A stretch of 64,000 nt of DNA from the NCBI RefSeq assembly GCF_022458985.1, contig NC_061783.1, positions 13,585,913-13,649,912 on the forward strand, written 5' to 3'. Origin of the DNA: Mugil cephalus. Its lineage: Eukaryota; Chordata; Actinopteri; Mugiliformes; Mugilidae. Positions within the stretch are counted from its first letter, which is position 1; every line of letters starts with the position of its first letter. Of the stretch, positions 47,323-58,660 are shown one piece after another. The notes below the pieces were generated by a model. That model saw only the letters and a program-made list of their open reading frames with translations. It made no database searches and was not told the DNA's origin. The translations under genes and the position numbers were made by a program.

Positions 47323-47530
47323 GGTCCCATATTATTTTAATAAGTTCATCTAAATCCCACATGCCCCCAGAGTGTGTGTTTTAGGTTTGAGGTCTAAATA
47401 CCTTATGGATCTTTATTATTCTGCCGTGCCTGTTCCGGTTTTAGTGCAGATGCAAAAGTGTCTGTGTCAGTGTCTGTAGCTTTAAATGAGCTGTTGTGGT
47501 TGCTCCCCTTTCTGGAAGAGATGTGTGTTT
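47323..47530 (+). repeat. Dispersed fish repeat starting AAAGGTCCCATATTAT
   Basis: The start AAAGGTCCCATATTAT and the later GCTCCCCTTTCTGGAAG region resemble a high-copy teleost repeat known to me by sequence, not by name. Ends are blurred. It lies just upstream of the lingo4 coding exon. Confidence 0.4.
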
Positions 47531-47811
47531 ATCCCCGCGTGACATGCAAAGGTGAAGAATTTTGAATGAAACACTCATTCTGAGGAGCAGAGAATAAATA
47601 AATGTTTATTAAATGGTTGCCTGGCGTTTTTTCTTTGACATGTTAACAAAGGTGAACCTAATGTTTTTGCTTTAAGAGAAATGCTTCCATGTTGGTATGT
47701 AATTTACATGTTTACCCTCTATAACTTGCCAACACAACAGACTCCATCACTCTCACAGTCCTTTCACAGCTGTCTTTTTTTTTTTTCTCACACATACAGG
47801 CAGGCCACCAG

Positions 47812-49641
47812 ATGTTTCAGGGGACTCTCGTCCACCAACGGCTGTGCTGGGGAGCTCTCTACCTGTTTGTAGCAGGGGTGGCGTTAACATCTGAAACACT
47901 CCGGCTGTGTCCGCCGTCCTGCCGCTGTAACACCGTGCAGCTGGAGGTGAACTGCTCTGGCGGTCAGCTTACCGCCGTGCCCGATGGTCTCCCCCAAGAA
48001 GCTAAACTACTAAACCTAACTCATAATACGATCAAGAATCTGGTGCACCGGCAGTTCCACACATTAACAAAGCTGCTGAACTTGGATTTAAGTGACAATC
48101 TTCTGGTATTAATTGAAGTGGAAGCCTTCTTTGGCTTGCAGAGTCTGATAAGTTTGCGCCTTTCCCGTAATCACCTTAAGGTTATTCCAGTGGGAGCCTT
48201 TGCTGGCTTGACAAGCCTGCAGTTTCTGGACATAAGTGGCAACGAGATTCTTGTTTTTCTAGACTTTACTTTCAACGAATTAGCAGCCCTACAGTTTATC
48301 AAAGCAGTGGACAATGATTTTGTTTTTATCTCTCATCAAACCTTCACTGGGCTTAACAGTCTGCAGGAGATGCACCTTGGCGGCTGCAACCTCACCTCAG
48401 TGCCAACGGAGGCACTCGCACAGCTCAAAGTGCTGAGGAGCCTTCGTTTTCACCGACTGGGACTCACCACACTGCCAAACTACGCTTTCCGTCATCAAGT
48501 GCATCTAAAGGAGCTTGTCATTTCTCATTGCCCGTGGCTGGAGACCCTGTCAGGAAACAGCCTCTTTGGCCTGAATCTCACAGCACTAACCATTAAACAC
48601 TGCAACCTGAGTGGAGTCCCCTACATCCCTTTACATCACCTGGTATATCTCATATACCTTGACCTTTCCTTTAACCCTATCACCTACATCCACGGGAACC
48701 TGCTTGGAGACCTGCTCCGGCTCCAAGACTTCCATCTTGTCGGGGGATCGTTGCTACGCATTGAAACTGGAGCGTTCACGGGTTTGGCACATTTCAAACT
48801 GCTCAACGTGTCCAGAAATCTCCTGACCACACTGGAAGCAGGAGCTTTTCATTCAGTGGACGCCCTGAAAACTCTGGGCCTTGATAACAATCCGCTGGCA
48901 TGCGACTGCCGTTTGCTTTGGGTGGTGCGAAGGCGACTGAACGTGGACTTTGGTGGACTTCCACCTACTTGCACTACCTCAGTCCAGCTCCAGGGCTGGA
49001 ATTTTCTAGACTTTTCTGAGGCCGAGCTCCCGGGTTTGCTCACCTGTCGGGAGCCTCGAATTCTGAACCGCAAACCTCGGGAAGTGAGAGTAGATCAGGG
49101 ACACACGGTAGTGTTTCATTGCAGTGCAGAAGGTGACCCTCTGCCATCTGTCAGCTGGCTAAACCCTCAGCTGAGATATTTAACAGCCACTGGTAGAATA
49201 CGGGCTCTCTCCAACGGCTCACTAGAGGTTCGTTATGCTCAGCCTCAAGATAGCGGTACTTATCTCTGTGTGGCATCGAATGCGGCAGGAAATGACAGCC
49301 TGCCTGTCAGCCTTCATGTCCGAGCCTTTCCATCAGCTTCTAAAAATCGCTTTCGCTTCAAAAGTTGGTCTACGTTACCATCTGCCTCTCCGGGTGCGAA
49401 TGGAAATCAGAAACTCCCATTTGATTTCAAGACCCTACTAATTGCTGCAACCATAGGGTTTCTCTCATTTTTTAGCTCTGTGTGCGTATGTTTCATTTTC
49501 ATGTTCTTCTGGAGCAAGAGCAAAGGGCAAATAAAGCACACTGCAACGATAGCGTATGTGCCGCGAAGCGCCATGATGAATAATAATAGAGGGACAAGCA
49601 ACTACATGGAGACAAGCAGGTTCACTATGAAACTAATATGA
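47812..49641 (+). CDS. lingo4: LINGO-family LRR/Ig transmembrane protein, LINGO4
   Basis: One coding exon of 609 residues, usual for LINGO genes, preceded by an acceptor CACATACAG at 47791-47799, so the 5' UTR is spliced. Order: signal peptide near residues 10-28; LRRNT (CPPSCRCNTVQLEVNC); about twelve leucine-rich repeats; LRRCT beginning NPLACDCRLLWVV; one I-set Ig domain (FHCSAEGDPLPSVSW to SGTYLCVASNAAG); membrane span about 541-567; a 42-residue tail with AYVPR and the C-terminus RFTMKLI, close to the FNMKMI end of LINGO1. LINGO proteins are neuronal surface proteins; LINGO1 partners the Nogo receptor complex, while the role of LINGO4 is poorly known. The Ig domain, tail and human neighbourhood (1q21) identify LINGO4; which teleost duplicate it is cannot be told. 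No break is seen. Confidence 0.9.
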   Translation: MFQGTLVHQRLCWGALYLFVAGVALTSETLRLCPPSCRCNTVQLEVNCSGGQLTAVPDGLPQEAKLLNLTHNTIKNLVHRQFHTLTKLLNLDLSDNLLVLIEVEAFFGLQSLISLRLSRNHLKVIPVGAFAGLTSLQFLDISGNEILVFLDFTFNELAALQFIKAVDNDFVFISHQTFTGLNSLQEMHLGGCNLTSVPTEALAQLKVLRSLRFHRLGLTTLPNYAFRHQVHLKELVISHCPWLETLSGNSLFGLNLTALTIKHCNLSGVPYIPLHHLVYLIYLDLSFNPITYIHGNLLGDLLRLQDFHLVGGSLLRIETGAFTGLAHFKLLNVSRNLLTTLEAGAFHSVDALKTLGLDNNPLACDCRLLWVVRRRLNVDFGGLPPTCTTSVQLQGWNFLDFSEAELPGLLTCREPRILNRKPREVRVDQGHTVVFHCSAEGDPLPSVSWLNPQLRYLTATGRIRALSNGSLEVRYAQPQDSGTYLCVASNAAGNDSLPVSLHVRAFPSASKNRFRFKSWSTLPSASPGANGNQKLPFDFKTLLIAATIGFLSFFSSVCVCFIFMFFWSKSKGQIKHTATIAYVPRSAMMNNNRGTSNYMETSRFTMKLI

Positions 49642-50599
49642 ATCATTTTCATTTGCCGAGCGTGATTTCAGTTTGTAGTCTGAATTTCAAAGCATGCAAG
49701 CACCTTTCCAGCAGAAATGGACTTTCCATTCATTGAAATGCAAGTAAGCATGTTACATTTTGGACATTAATAAGGTTTTAGATTTAATTTTTTTTTTAAT
49801 GTCTAATGCCACTGATCAAGTCTGCTTTTCATGCCTGTCTTTTGAGAGACAGAAGCTGCGCTATATAAGAGATGTTAATTAACTGCTTAACGCGTACATT
49901 GCCCATGTTGATGTGAAAACAGTTTAAGACCTCAGTGCAGAGTGTGTATAAGAAACAGACTCGCCTGAGGGACTAATCTTATGGTTTGTTTAAATGTTTG
50001 TTTAGTTCTTTTGATTTCTATAGAAGAAATGAATAAATAATGCATACGAATATGAATAAAAGTAGCATCAATTAAAACGATTGTGCTTTCAAAAATGTAA
50101 TTTTGCAGTGTTTGTTTTTTTCAGTGACTCTTAGTACATGAGAAACGATGCAGCAAATCTGAAGGAGAAGAAGGAGAAACTGATTTTTCACAGAGCTCTT
50201 AAATACACACTACAATATAATGTTCCTGTGTGAACTATGAGCACATATTTTGGGCAATTCTATTCTACAGCGATAATTTCCATCAGTTAGTGGAGCTGCT
50301 GCATTTCCTGTGAAAATGGTAAGTGATCTCTGTCGCCTTTGTGTCTCGTAAACATTTGAAATAAACCACCGATACAATCCAAATTAATAATAAAAAATGT
50401 ATCAGTGTGCAACGTGCAAGTTATGCTGTTGCCGTGGCAACGCAGTGGCTCTGCAAGCGTCGAGTATCAACTAAGAAGACCTGACTGGTTTCCATAACGA
50501 CTGTTTTATGGCCAACTAAATTATTCAGAGCTATTTTTTTTGATGAGAATCGCATACGTCAATGTGTATAAATATTAAAGTAAATAGCACTTTTATTTT
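49642..50599 (+). other. lingo4 3' UTR and spacer before vps72
   Basis: AT-rich, non-coding. AATAAA at 50055-50060 is a reasonable end for the lingo4 transcript, giving a 3' UTR of about 430 bases. The remainder up to the vps72 promoter shows nothing further. Confidence 0.5.
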
Positions 50600-50899
50600 G
50601 CACAGGACTTCCTGTAGCAGGCGGAAGTACATCAACCACCCCGGAAGTGTTTGGTGTTGTTAGCGGTTAGCTTTAGCCTGTGCTACTAGAATTAGCTTCT
50701 GAGCGGAGAAGCGGTTTTTTGTATATTAGAGTGGACTTAAAGCTCATTTGTGGCTTAAATATCGGATCATGTAAACATCTGAGTAAACGCGGCGAGTAAC
50801 GACGTAAAAGCAGAGACTCACTCTCCAACCGACTGAAGTAGCGTTGAGGTCCAACCAGAGACCAGGAACGTTTGTTAGCATTGTTTAGACATTACAGCC
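50600..50899 (+). promoter_or_regulatory. vps72: vps72 promoter and 5' UTR
   Basis: GCGGAAGTA at about 50622 and CCGGAAGTG at 50641-50649 are two ETS/GABP-like sites in tandem about 20 bases apart, without a TATA box, followed by a CpG-containing leader to the ATG. The arrangement is typical of a housekeeping chromatin gene. Confidence 0.5.
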
Positions 50900-53800
50900 A
50901 TGACTCTTGCAGTTGATCGCGAACCAAGAAAGACTGCGGGAAACCGCATGTCAAAACTACTTGATGCTGAAGAAGAAGACGAGTTCTACAAGACCACCTA
51001 CGGAGGCTTCAACGATGTGAGTAACTTCAACAATGCACACAGAGTGCGCTAACGAGTTAGCATTAGCTAGCCGATAGCTGGCTTGAGTCGGTGAATGGGT
51101 TTACACGAGACCGTATTTAACAGCGTTATAAGGATATTTTTTTCATTTCATTTATTATTTTACTGAATTGGGGCACTGTACATAAATCGTCGTGGTGCGT
51201 TAGGTTATGTATCAGTATAAATGCGCCGGACTTCAAAAAAAAAAAAAAAAAAAAAAAAAAAGACAGACAGACAATATCAAAACAAACAGCCCTTGAACAG
51301 AGTAGAACCTGATAATCTTATGCGTATTAATAACACGGTAAGACACACTTTTACTGTAGCTATCCGTCCTAAGATTGTACACCCCGAATAAAATAGTTTG
51401 AGACATATTCCAGTAGGATTTCGACTGGTTCTTCATTATTATTAGTATATCTACTAACTAGTTATGTGAGCCAAAAGGTGTAGTGATTTAGGTCCAAGTC
51501 AAGGTGTCTTGCACTTTACCAGAGAAAAGAAGATCGGTTTAATGCTTTTTTGTGTAGGATAAATCTAAAGTAAAGAATATATAATTTGAGACTCGGGTGT
51601 TGAATATGTCTGTACAATTTTCTTTCCGCAAGATGAGTCAGAAGCCTCCTCCAGTGCCTCATTAAACAGCAGCGTGAAGACATATATCAGGGCTCATACG
51701 TTGGACTTAATCAGTCTTTTGGAATAAATAAAGAATTTATCCTAATCCTACTCAGCCTCTGCCATCATTCCTACAGTTAGAATAAATACGCATGCCTTCT
51801 CATATCTGTGGTTATGGCTCATCATGCGTGACTGGAGTTGTAATTGGGGACAGATTTGAAAAAAACGAGTCTACCTAAATGTTCCTTCCACTGCGGTGTG
51901 CAGCGGCCCGGGGTCATCCAAACCCCCATGCCGGTGTGATTCATCTAAATAACGGCCGTGACTCTAAAATATTCTGCGCCAGTCTATCGAATAAATATTT
52001 CAGTCAGCTGCAAAGATTGACTGAATGAGATTGGATGCCAGCCTCTCCTGCTTCTCACCCAAAGAGAGAAGAGTGACCTCTACTGTGTTGTGTGTCAGAT
52101 TATTAGATGCTATTGCTTGATTTTTTTTTTTTTTTTAGAATTACAGTATCAACCTTACAGTGGTGGATAGGCTTGTTTCTTAATAGGCTTGTTTCTTCAT
52201 TTTACAGTCAGGATAATTTTCTTCAAACAGCTGGAGGTTCAAGGGTGACGTGCTTGTGTGGGGGGATTTGGCAGCGACTGATCTGGCAGTTCTGACAAGA
52301 CTGTTCTGACTGGATTTAAAAAATAAAAATCCTGAGGTGCCTCGGTCATCTCTGCTTGATAGTGATAGCACAGCCTGACAGTGCATGTGCACATACTTAA
52401 GCTCAAAGAATAGTGAATTTTTAAAGATGTGAAACTATTCTGCCCTGTGTGCAGCCGTACAGTGGTGTCTGAACATGTTGTGGTGATTTTCTTGTCATGG
52501 TTAACTTCCGTTTTTTTACCCAGTGCATTATCTTGAAATGTGCTTGTGCTGTAAGTCTGAAAAGGAGCCTGAGTTTTTTAAATTAAAAATAAAGCTCCTC
52601 ATTGTACCCGAGGAACTCTTCCCTACTATATTTCATATCTTCATAGGAATATGCTTAGAAGATATGAATATTGCACAGATCCAAAATTGCAACTGATTTT
52701 TAATATCATCTGAATAGAACATTAAGAAAACCTTGGATAAAATAAGGTATAATGGTGACTCACATCAACATGAAACTTCTTGAATTATTGTTCAATTGTC
52801 ATGAACTATTGACTAAATTGTCCCCCTTTGTTGACTTTCAGGAATCGGGAGATGATGAATATCACGGAGAACATTCAGACACAGAGGATGAGGTGGACAG
52901 TGACTTCGACATCGATGAGGGTGATGAGCCGGACAGTGACCACGAGGAGGATGCACCTCGGAGGAAAAGTCGGGTTGTCACCAAAGCTTATAAGGTAGGT
53001 AGTAATTTCAGGAGCTTTCAGATGTGGTTTCAAGTCTCCACGTTAGTGAATTAATTGTGTTCTGAAACCTGTTCTTCGCTTGTACTTTTTGTGACAGATT
53101 GACAACATGAACACAGTAACTTTTGTCTTGCTTCTAGAGAAACAATTGGATAGACAGACAGCTCATTCCCGTGTTATCCTGCATTTCAGTCCTATTATGT
53201 GTATTTACAGAAGTGCACACAAGGACTCAGTAAAGCTGCTTTTACTATGGCTGCTCCACTGGAATCATTGATTGGCAAATGACATCCTGTCAACAGCAAC
53301 AAGCCGCATAATTGATTTGGCATCACATGTTTTGTGTTGCTATCTTTCTGTTATAGGAAACTGTACTTTTTTTGTTGGTTCTTTGTACAGTTGAAAGAAA
53401 GAAGAAAGTATTCTAGCCGACAACAAAAAATGTTTTGCCTCTGTTGCTATTTTCTTAATTCTGTAAATTAAAAAGGAACGAGACTTTAAAGCTTGACAAA
53501 AAGACACATGTATTATTTGTTTGCTGGAGTCCTCCTAAGATAATATGTCATTTGCCCCAGGATGCCCAAACTTTTACACACAACTGTACATGGATGCAGA
53601 TAAATATGCAGTTAATATTCTTTCTTTAATCACAGGAACCTATAAAGGTGGCAAAACCCAAACCCAAAAAACCCTCTGAAGAACAGAAGAAGACTGAGAA
53701 AACCAAGGTGGAGCTCAAAAGGAGGATTCCACCAGAATTTCAAGACTTTGCCGAGAGTAAGATTCCTCTCAGTGATGCCTACACGACACTACACTCTTTC

Positions 53801-55491
53801 CGTTCTCCATTTTCAAGCTGCATGTCTTAATCCTCCTCTAGCTCGGAAGTCCGTGCGACAGTCCACCAGCGAGCACACCCGTAAGACCAACCTGCGCTTG
53901 CAGGAGCGTCAGGATGCCCCTCGGCGACGAAGAGGTGCTCACCGTGACCGGCCTCTTACCCAGGACGAACTACTCGCTGAGGCTAAAATTACAGCCGAGC
54001 TCAACATCCGATCTCTAGGTAAAAACGTGCACGTGTACCTCAGGTCGAGGTTACAAGTGATTAATGTTGATTTATCATTATGTTGTCAAAAGCCAAGTCA
54101 ATTTTACTTTGTGTTTGTAGAAAACTATGAACGTCTGGAGGCTGACAAGAAGAAACAGGTCCATAAGAAGCGGCGCTTTGAGGGACCAACGATCCGTTAC
54201 CATTCTGTCCTCATGCCTCTCGTCTCTCACTCGGTCCTAAAAGAAGAAAACGTTGATGTTGAAGGGTACGTGTGATGAGCAGGCAGACGTGGTTGGCTTT
54301 AGAAGTGATGGACCCTTCTCGCTGTCATAGTAGTGAAAGCACACATGTATTAATGATGGCTCGGTCTCATAATGTCTTCCCAACTATGACAAGTCAAGGT
54401 GTTTGTTATGATAAAGGTCTATTAAGCACACGTTAGGTTGATATTTCTGCTGCTGTTGCTGAAGTAATGCTTGAAGTAATTGCTTCATTGACCTTAGGTA
54501 TTTAATCCTTCTTGGATTAAATGCCATCACATGCTCGTGATTAGCTGTTATGCAATTAGGCAAATAGTAGGAAAAGTAAGAGAAATAAAAAACACCTTCT
54601 ACTGAGGATAATCTTATGTGGAGGATATGCACTGATGCCACTTTCCCAGTCGAATGCTGAATGACACAACATGGCAGTCTTTTGGAGAAACTGTAAAACA
54701 TGGGGTGATTTTCTGCTTAAATTAACTGTAGTTTGACTCAACAGTGATTCTAAAAAACCCACCAAACAACCAGTGGTTCATGGACGTTACTTTAAGACTT
54801 ACTTTTGAAACTTGTAAGCCAGCATGTCGAATTACTCACCACCACCCACATTATATACACTATTTATGAAGGCAAAACAAAATTGTAGTTTAATGAGCTT
54901 CCACTGAAACAGTGGATTAATGAACAGAGGGTAGGTACATTGCATTGTACTGACACACAATAACACACTATGTGCTTCATTGAATACTGCCACCCAAGAG
55001 GATTGAGTTCCACCTAATGCGTATAACCTCCCTAGACAAACAACATATATTATTATAGTGTAAATAATATTCATTCTTTTTGTATCATTCTTCCCTAAAG
55101 GCTGGACCAGGACATTCCTCAGACTGCACCCCAAAATCCCACCACACCCTCCCAGCAGCCAGCCGGAGGCCTTTGCTCCCGTACCTACATAACTTTCAGC
55201 GACGACGAAGCTTTCGAGGTGGCCTTTCCACCCAGCGCCCAGTCCAGTCCTCAGCTGCCCGTCCAGGAGGTTTGTCCCGTCACGCACAAGGCCGCGCTGT
55301 ACCGAGACCCAGTCACAGATATACCTTACGCCAACGCGCGAGCGTTCCGCATCATCCGGGAAGCGTATCGGAAATACGTGGCCGCCCACGGATTTCCAAA
55401 CACTTCGGGAGGGGTGGCGGGACTCGACTCCTCGGCATCGAAGGGCGCCCGCCAGAAAATGGTTGTGAAGCAGGGTGCAGTTGCCACGTAG
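50900..55491 (+). CDS. vps72: VPS72/YL1, H2A.Z-binding subunit of SRCAP and TIP60 complexes
   Basis: Six coding exons: 50900-51016, 52842-52994, 53636-53756, 53842-54018, 54121-54265 and 55101-55491, joining to 367 residues (human 364). YL1 is a nuclear histone chaperone that hands H2A.Z-H2B to the SRCAP remodeller and is shared with the TIP60/p400 complex. The acidic N-terminal region (EEEDEFYKTTYGGF, then DTEDEVDSDFDIDEGDEPD) is the H2A.Z-binding part. A basic stretch (KPKPKKPSEEQKK) and the conserved ETRKSVRQST core (here FAETRKSVRQS) follow, then RLEADKKKQVHKKRR. The C-terminal YL1_C domain spans about residues 296-330 (CPVTHKAALYRDPVTDIPY). The last exon ends ...VVKQGAVAT-TAG at 55491, but a phase-matched alternative ending exists at 56507 (see that entry). 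AATAAA at 55754-55759 would serve the shorter form. The first intron is 1.8 kb and carries a repeat copy. Confidence 0.96.
51150..51300 (+). repeat. Diverged dispersed repeat and A-tract in vps72 intron 1
   Basis: GGGGCACTGTACATAAATC and CAGTATAAATGCGCCGGAC line up with the GGACAATGCACAT repeat at 46.8 kb. A run of more than twenty A residues at 51236-51260 follows. Confidence 0.4.
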
Positions 55492-55753
55492 GTAAAAAAA
55501 AAAAAAGATAATCGGACTTGAAAATGACAACCAGTTGTTGTCCAACAACTGACAGCTGGAATCTACAGAACAAAAACCTAACTTTTATGGGGCACTCAGT
55601 TACAATCTGACTTGCCTTCGGGAAATCAAATTAGGCTCACTTTGGCAGCAGCTTTTTTTTTTTTTTTTTTTTTTAGTTTGTTTAATTATCTGGAGTTTCT
55701 TTTTCACTTTTTGTATTTTTGTGTTTCTATAAATGTACATAAATTTTGACAAA

Positions 55754-55759
55754 AATAAA
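55754..55759 (+). terminator. vps72: Polyadenylation signal, short vps72 form
   Basis: AATAAA about 260 bases after the TAG at 55489-55491. Confidence 0.5.
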
Positions 55760-56506
55760 TAGTTGAAACCTGGAATAATTAAAGTTTTTTTTTTCTTTCC
55801 TGAGACCTGCCTTTTAAGACATTTCACAAACCGAAATGGTCAGACTGTGCAGCGGTGCCCTCCGTCCTGAGAGTATTGTTCATTTAATTGCATCTTTTTC
55901 CAGATCATCCTCGTGTGACTACTCTTCACTTTAAATCCATCCTGAAACAAAACATGCTGTGGCGTTTTGTACGGTTCAAAAGACAAGGAACTAAATGCCA
56001 TGTTTGTATTTAGAAACATTAATTTCCCATTCAGTCCAACGTCATTACCAAAAACACATGAGGTTATTTTAGAAAAGCTGGGATTTGGTTCATTCTGTGT
56101 GACAAAACATCACAGCAGTTTTAATTGATCAAAGCGTTCTGAGCTACAGTTTCTCCCGCCTGTTATGACACTGATGAGTTCTGACAGAACAAGAAGCATC
56201 CAGCATCCCCCGTTTGTTAGCGACAGATATTTTTTTTTCCCCACTCCTGTGTCTTTATTCTCTGTTTAATGTTCAGTCTGATAGTTCAGATTTAAGTTCA
56301 AGTTTCCACTCTCAGCCTCGCTCTGCCGACAGCATTATCTAAATAAAGCAGACCGGCTTTTTCAATGTGTGTGCGCTGGTAACAAAAGTCCTTTTTTTCT
56401 CCGTTCACGGTTAATGGCGTAAAATTGTTGGAGCTTCGGTCTCCAGTAATACTGCTGTGCTGATTTCTGCAGGACTTTAAATGAGTTTTTCTATATTTAT
56501 TTTCAG

Positions 56507-56582
56507 TGTGTACAATCACAGAGTCACCCTGAACACCACCAAGGGCTTGACGAGCGTCTCCTTCAACCCCCTCACACACTGA
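56507..56582 (+). CDS. vps72: Candidate alternative last exon of vps72
   Basis: An acceptor TATTTATTTTCAG ends at 56506. The next 76 bases read 24 residues (starting VYNHRVTLNTTKG after a split Thr codon) to a TGA at 56580-56582. A donor within the annotated last vps72 exon, GCCAC|GTAGGT with GT at 55488-55489, leaves phase 2, exactly what this exon needs. The joined protein would be 391 residues, with the YL1_C domain unchanged and a new 25-residue tail. AATAAA follows at 56654-56659, only 72 bases on, as expected of a terminal exon. Against it: the donor has C at -1 and human VPS72 ends near ...IVIK. It could also be chance. Confidence 0.4.
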
Positions 56583-56653
56583 GCAAGAATTGGTCTCCTG
56601 CATCCATTATGATTTCTTCAGCTAGGTTTGAAGGACAAGATGAAATAGTCAAG

Positions 56654-56659
56654 AATAAA
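56654..56659 (+). terminator. vps72: Polyadenylation signal, possible long vps72 form
   Basis: AATAAA in AAGAATAAAAAAC, 72 bases after the stop of the candidate alternative exon. Confidence 0.4.
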
Positions 56660-56811
56660 AAACAAAATTAATATCTTAATACCTCCAGCTGGATTGTGGC
56701 AGCCATGCTTCAAGCCTGCAAACATGATTGACGAGGATGAGTTGGATAGTCGACTTTGCATTTATTATTATACAGGATGAGATGTTACAATCCCTGGTGC
56801 CAAGATCCGAG

Positions 56812-57150
56812 GCAAAACACTATTAGAAGTCCAGTCCGACTGAAAAACTGACCAGCAGGCTAGCAGTCAGCTACCAACTAGCAACCAACAAGAGGACACC
56901 AGCTAACTAGCCTAGCCAACAGCAGAAGGTAAGACGTGGTGGGATATGCGACTACATGTCAACCAACACTTCTCCCATCTGCAAAACACATTTAGAAACC
57001 CAGTCCAACTGGAAAAAAAAAACAACCAGCAAGCTAACAGTGAGCTGCCAACTACCAACCAACAAGAGGGCACCAGCTAACTAGCCTAGCCAACAACAGT
57101 AGAGCAGTAGGTAAGAAGTGATGGGATATGACGACTACATGTCAACATGA
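56812..57150 (+). repeat. Two-copy tandem duplication, 169-bp unit
   Basis: Both units start GCAAAACAC, at 56812 and 56981, and share CAGTCC(G/A)ACTG, AGCTAACTAGCCTAGCCAAC and GACTACATGTCAAC. I estimate about 85% identity by eye, with small insertions in the second unit. No coding capacity. It lies downstream of vps72. Confidence 0.8.
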
Positions 57151-57439
57151 ACTCCTTTGAGGTCTCAAAATACAAATCCTGCAGAATCTGCTTTTGTATC
57201 TGTTTGGCCTTTGGCAGATGGTTCAGGGAGAAACTTTATCTTGGCAAGAAAGCGCCTAAAATCCCAAAACCGTCATGTTTCTGTCAAGCAGGTTTTATAT
57301 AGAACGTACTGAAGACGTGTAGATAGCATCAAATTCTGCTTTCATCCTCAATATACAAAAGCATTATTCATCAGATACATTGATACAATGGATTCATCAT
57401 CCCATTCCCACCCTATACACCCAAGAGAATAAATAGACA

Positions 57440-57860
57440 GATAAATAAACATAACACAGGAGAAAGAAAACTCATTATCAAGGGGTTCCTGCAAGGACTC
57501 ACAGAAATCAAAGAAGGGCCTCCTTATCTTGAAAAATTAATGGGAGGTTGCCTTGAGTATGTATTTCATTTTTTTTTTCTCAGTTCAAGAAATACACAAC
57601 ATCTGCAACCCGATGCGAAAAGGAAGGAGGAGCGTGTTGTCTCCATTTGAAAGGAATCAAACGTCTCGCAAGGAGTGTAGTGAAAGCCATGGTAACATGT
57701 GCTTTAGGTGGTAAGGCAGCGGGAAGATCTTTAGATGTCAAACCAAACCAGGCAGAGGGTGGATCAGGACCAACATGGGTTCCAAACATCTCACCAAAGG
57801 CTTCAAAGATACTTGTCCAAAAGGTAGAAACAGTCGGACACAACCAAAACATGTGAACTG
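57440..57860 (-). mobile_element. 5'-truncated L1-like LINE, end of ORF2
   Basis: On the minus strand 57852-57580 reads MFWLCPTVSTFWTSIFEAF, then PDPPSAWFGL, then FTTLLARRLIPFKW and VADVVYFL. The order W-CP-FW-IF, then PDP, then LLARR-I-KW is characteristic of the C-terminal end of fish L1-type ORF2 proteins. A stop follows at 57577-57579, and beyond it another frame continues with the expected tail (KEALL region), so there is at least one frame change. The reverse transcriptase and endonuclease parts are missing. Its 3' tail probably reaches to about 57350. Confidence 0.7.
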
Positions 57861-58353
57861 AGAACTACCCCAAGGTCAGAGCTCCAGGTATTCTTTAAAT
57901 TTTCAGGGGAGTGTGGGTTGATTAATTAGAACACGTCTCAACATCTCAGTTTCTGGCTGTCAGTGGAGAGAAAAAACCCACACAGGTTAATGTGAGTAAC
58001 GTGCCCTAATTCAGGTGAGTGCTGTCTCATTAACAGGCCATAGACACTTTGATGATGAAGTGATGAAACATCTTCAGGAGAAGTCAAAAAAGTTGTTTAA
58101 GCCTTGTAGCTATAACCTGCTGGGTGACTGAGAGCTATAGGTGGCTTGTGGATCAAGTAAAACCTTGGTTGTCGTGACGATGTATGCTAAATCTAAGCAT
58201 GGTTTGAGTATGTGGTTTATTCTCTATGCCAGAAATCATGGGTCCTCAGCAGAAGAACGGAGAAGCTCCTTTTGATTTTCATTTCCGTTATGTCGCATTA
58301 GTATAATTAAGCACACTGATGTCTGCAATATAAATAGTTGAACTAGCAAAAAT

Positions 58354-58660
58354 ACACAGATCAAGCATAACATTATGACCTAACAGTGTGTAGGTCTCCC
58401 TGGTGGACTCATCAGAGAATGGACATGGTGATCAGATTGTTGGCAACAGGTTGTTTGTGGGGTCATTTGGGTCCTATGATTTGAGGGGGGGTCCTCTGTG
58501 AATCATCCCACCACTTGATCAGTTTGGGATCTAGTGAATTTGGAGACCAGGTGCTGTTCTTCATGTTTTTTTGAGTTGTTCCTGAACTGGTTTTGTGTGC
58601 GGTCAGTATTATTTTATGTTCTCCTGTCAGTGGTTTTAATGTTGTGGCAGATTGGTGCAT
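58354..58660 (+). mobile_element. Tc1-related non-autonomous element, copy 5
   Basis: Starts CACAGATCAAGCATAACATT and ends TGTTGTGGCAGATTGGTGCA, which are matching inverse family ends. Inside are GTGTAGGTCTCCCTGGTGGA, GAATCATCCCACCACTTGAT and GAATTTGGAGACCAGGTGC. About 307 bases, no transposase frame, and it lacks the TCTGG segment. Confidence 0.65.

Larger units (their letters stand above)
41836..47799. other. Repeat-rich intergenic region ahead of lingo4
   Basis: No protein gene recognised. It holds a MITE-like element at 42.8-43.3 kb, a Tc1-related fragment at 43.8 kb, GTT and ATT/AAT microsatellite runs (about 44402-44420 and 45740-45765), and two dispersed repeats at 46.8 and 47.3 kb. 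GAAGAGAAG|GTGAGT at 44611/44612 is a good plus-strand donor and could end a non-coding lingo4 exon, but I cannot prove it. Confidence 0.4.

Noticed and set aside
54832-55548. 238-codon minus-strand frame
   Set aside because: Antisense of vps72 exon 6 plus AT-rich intron; no family features.
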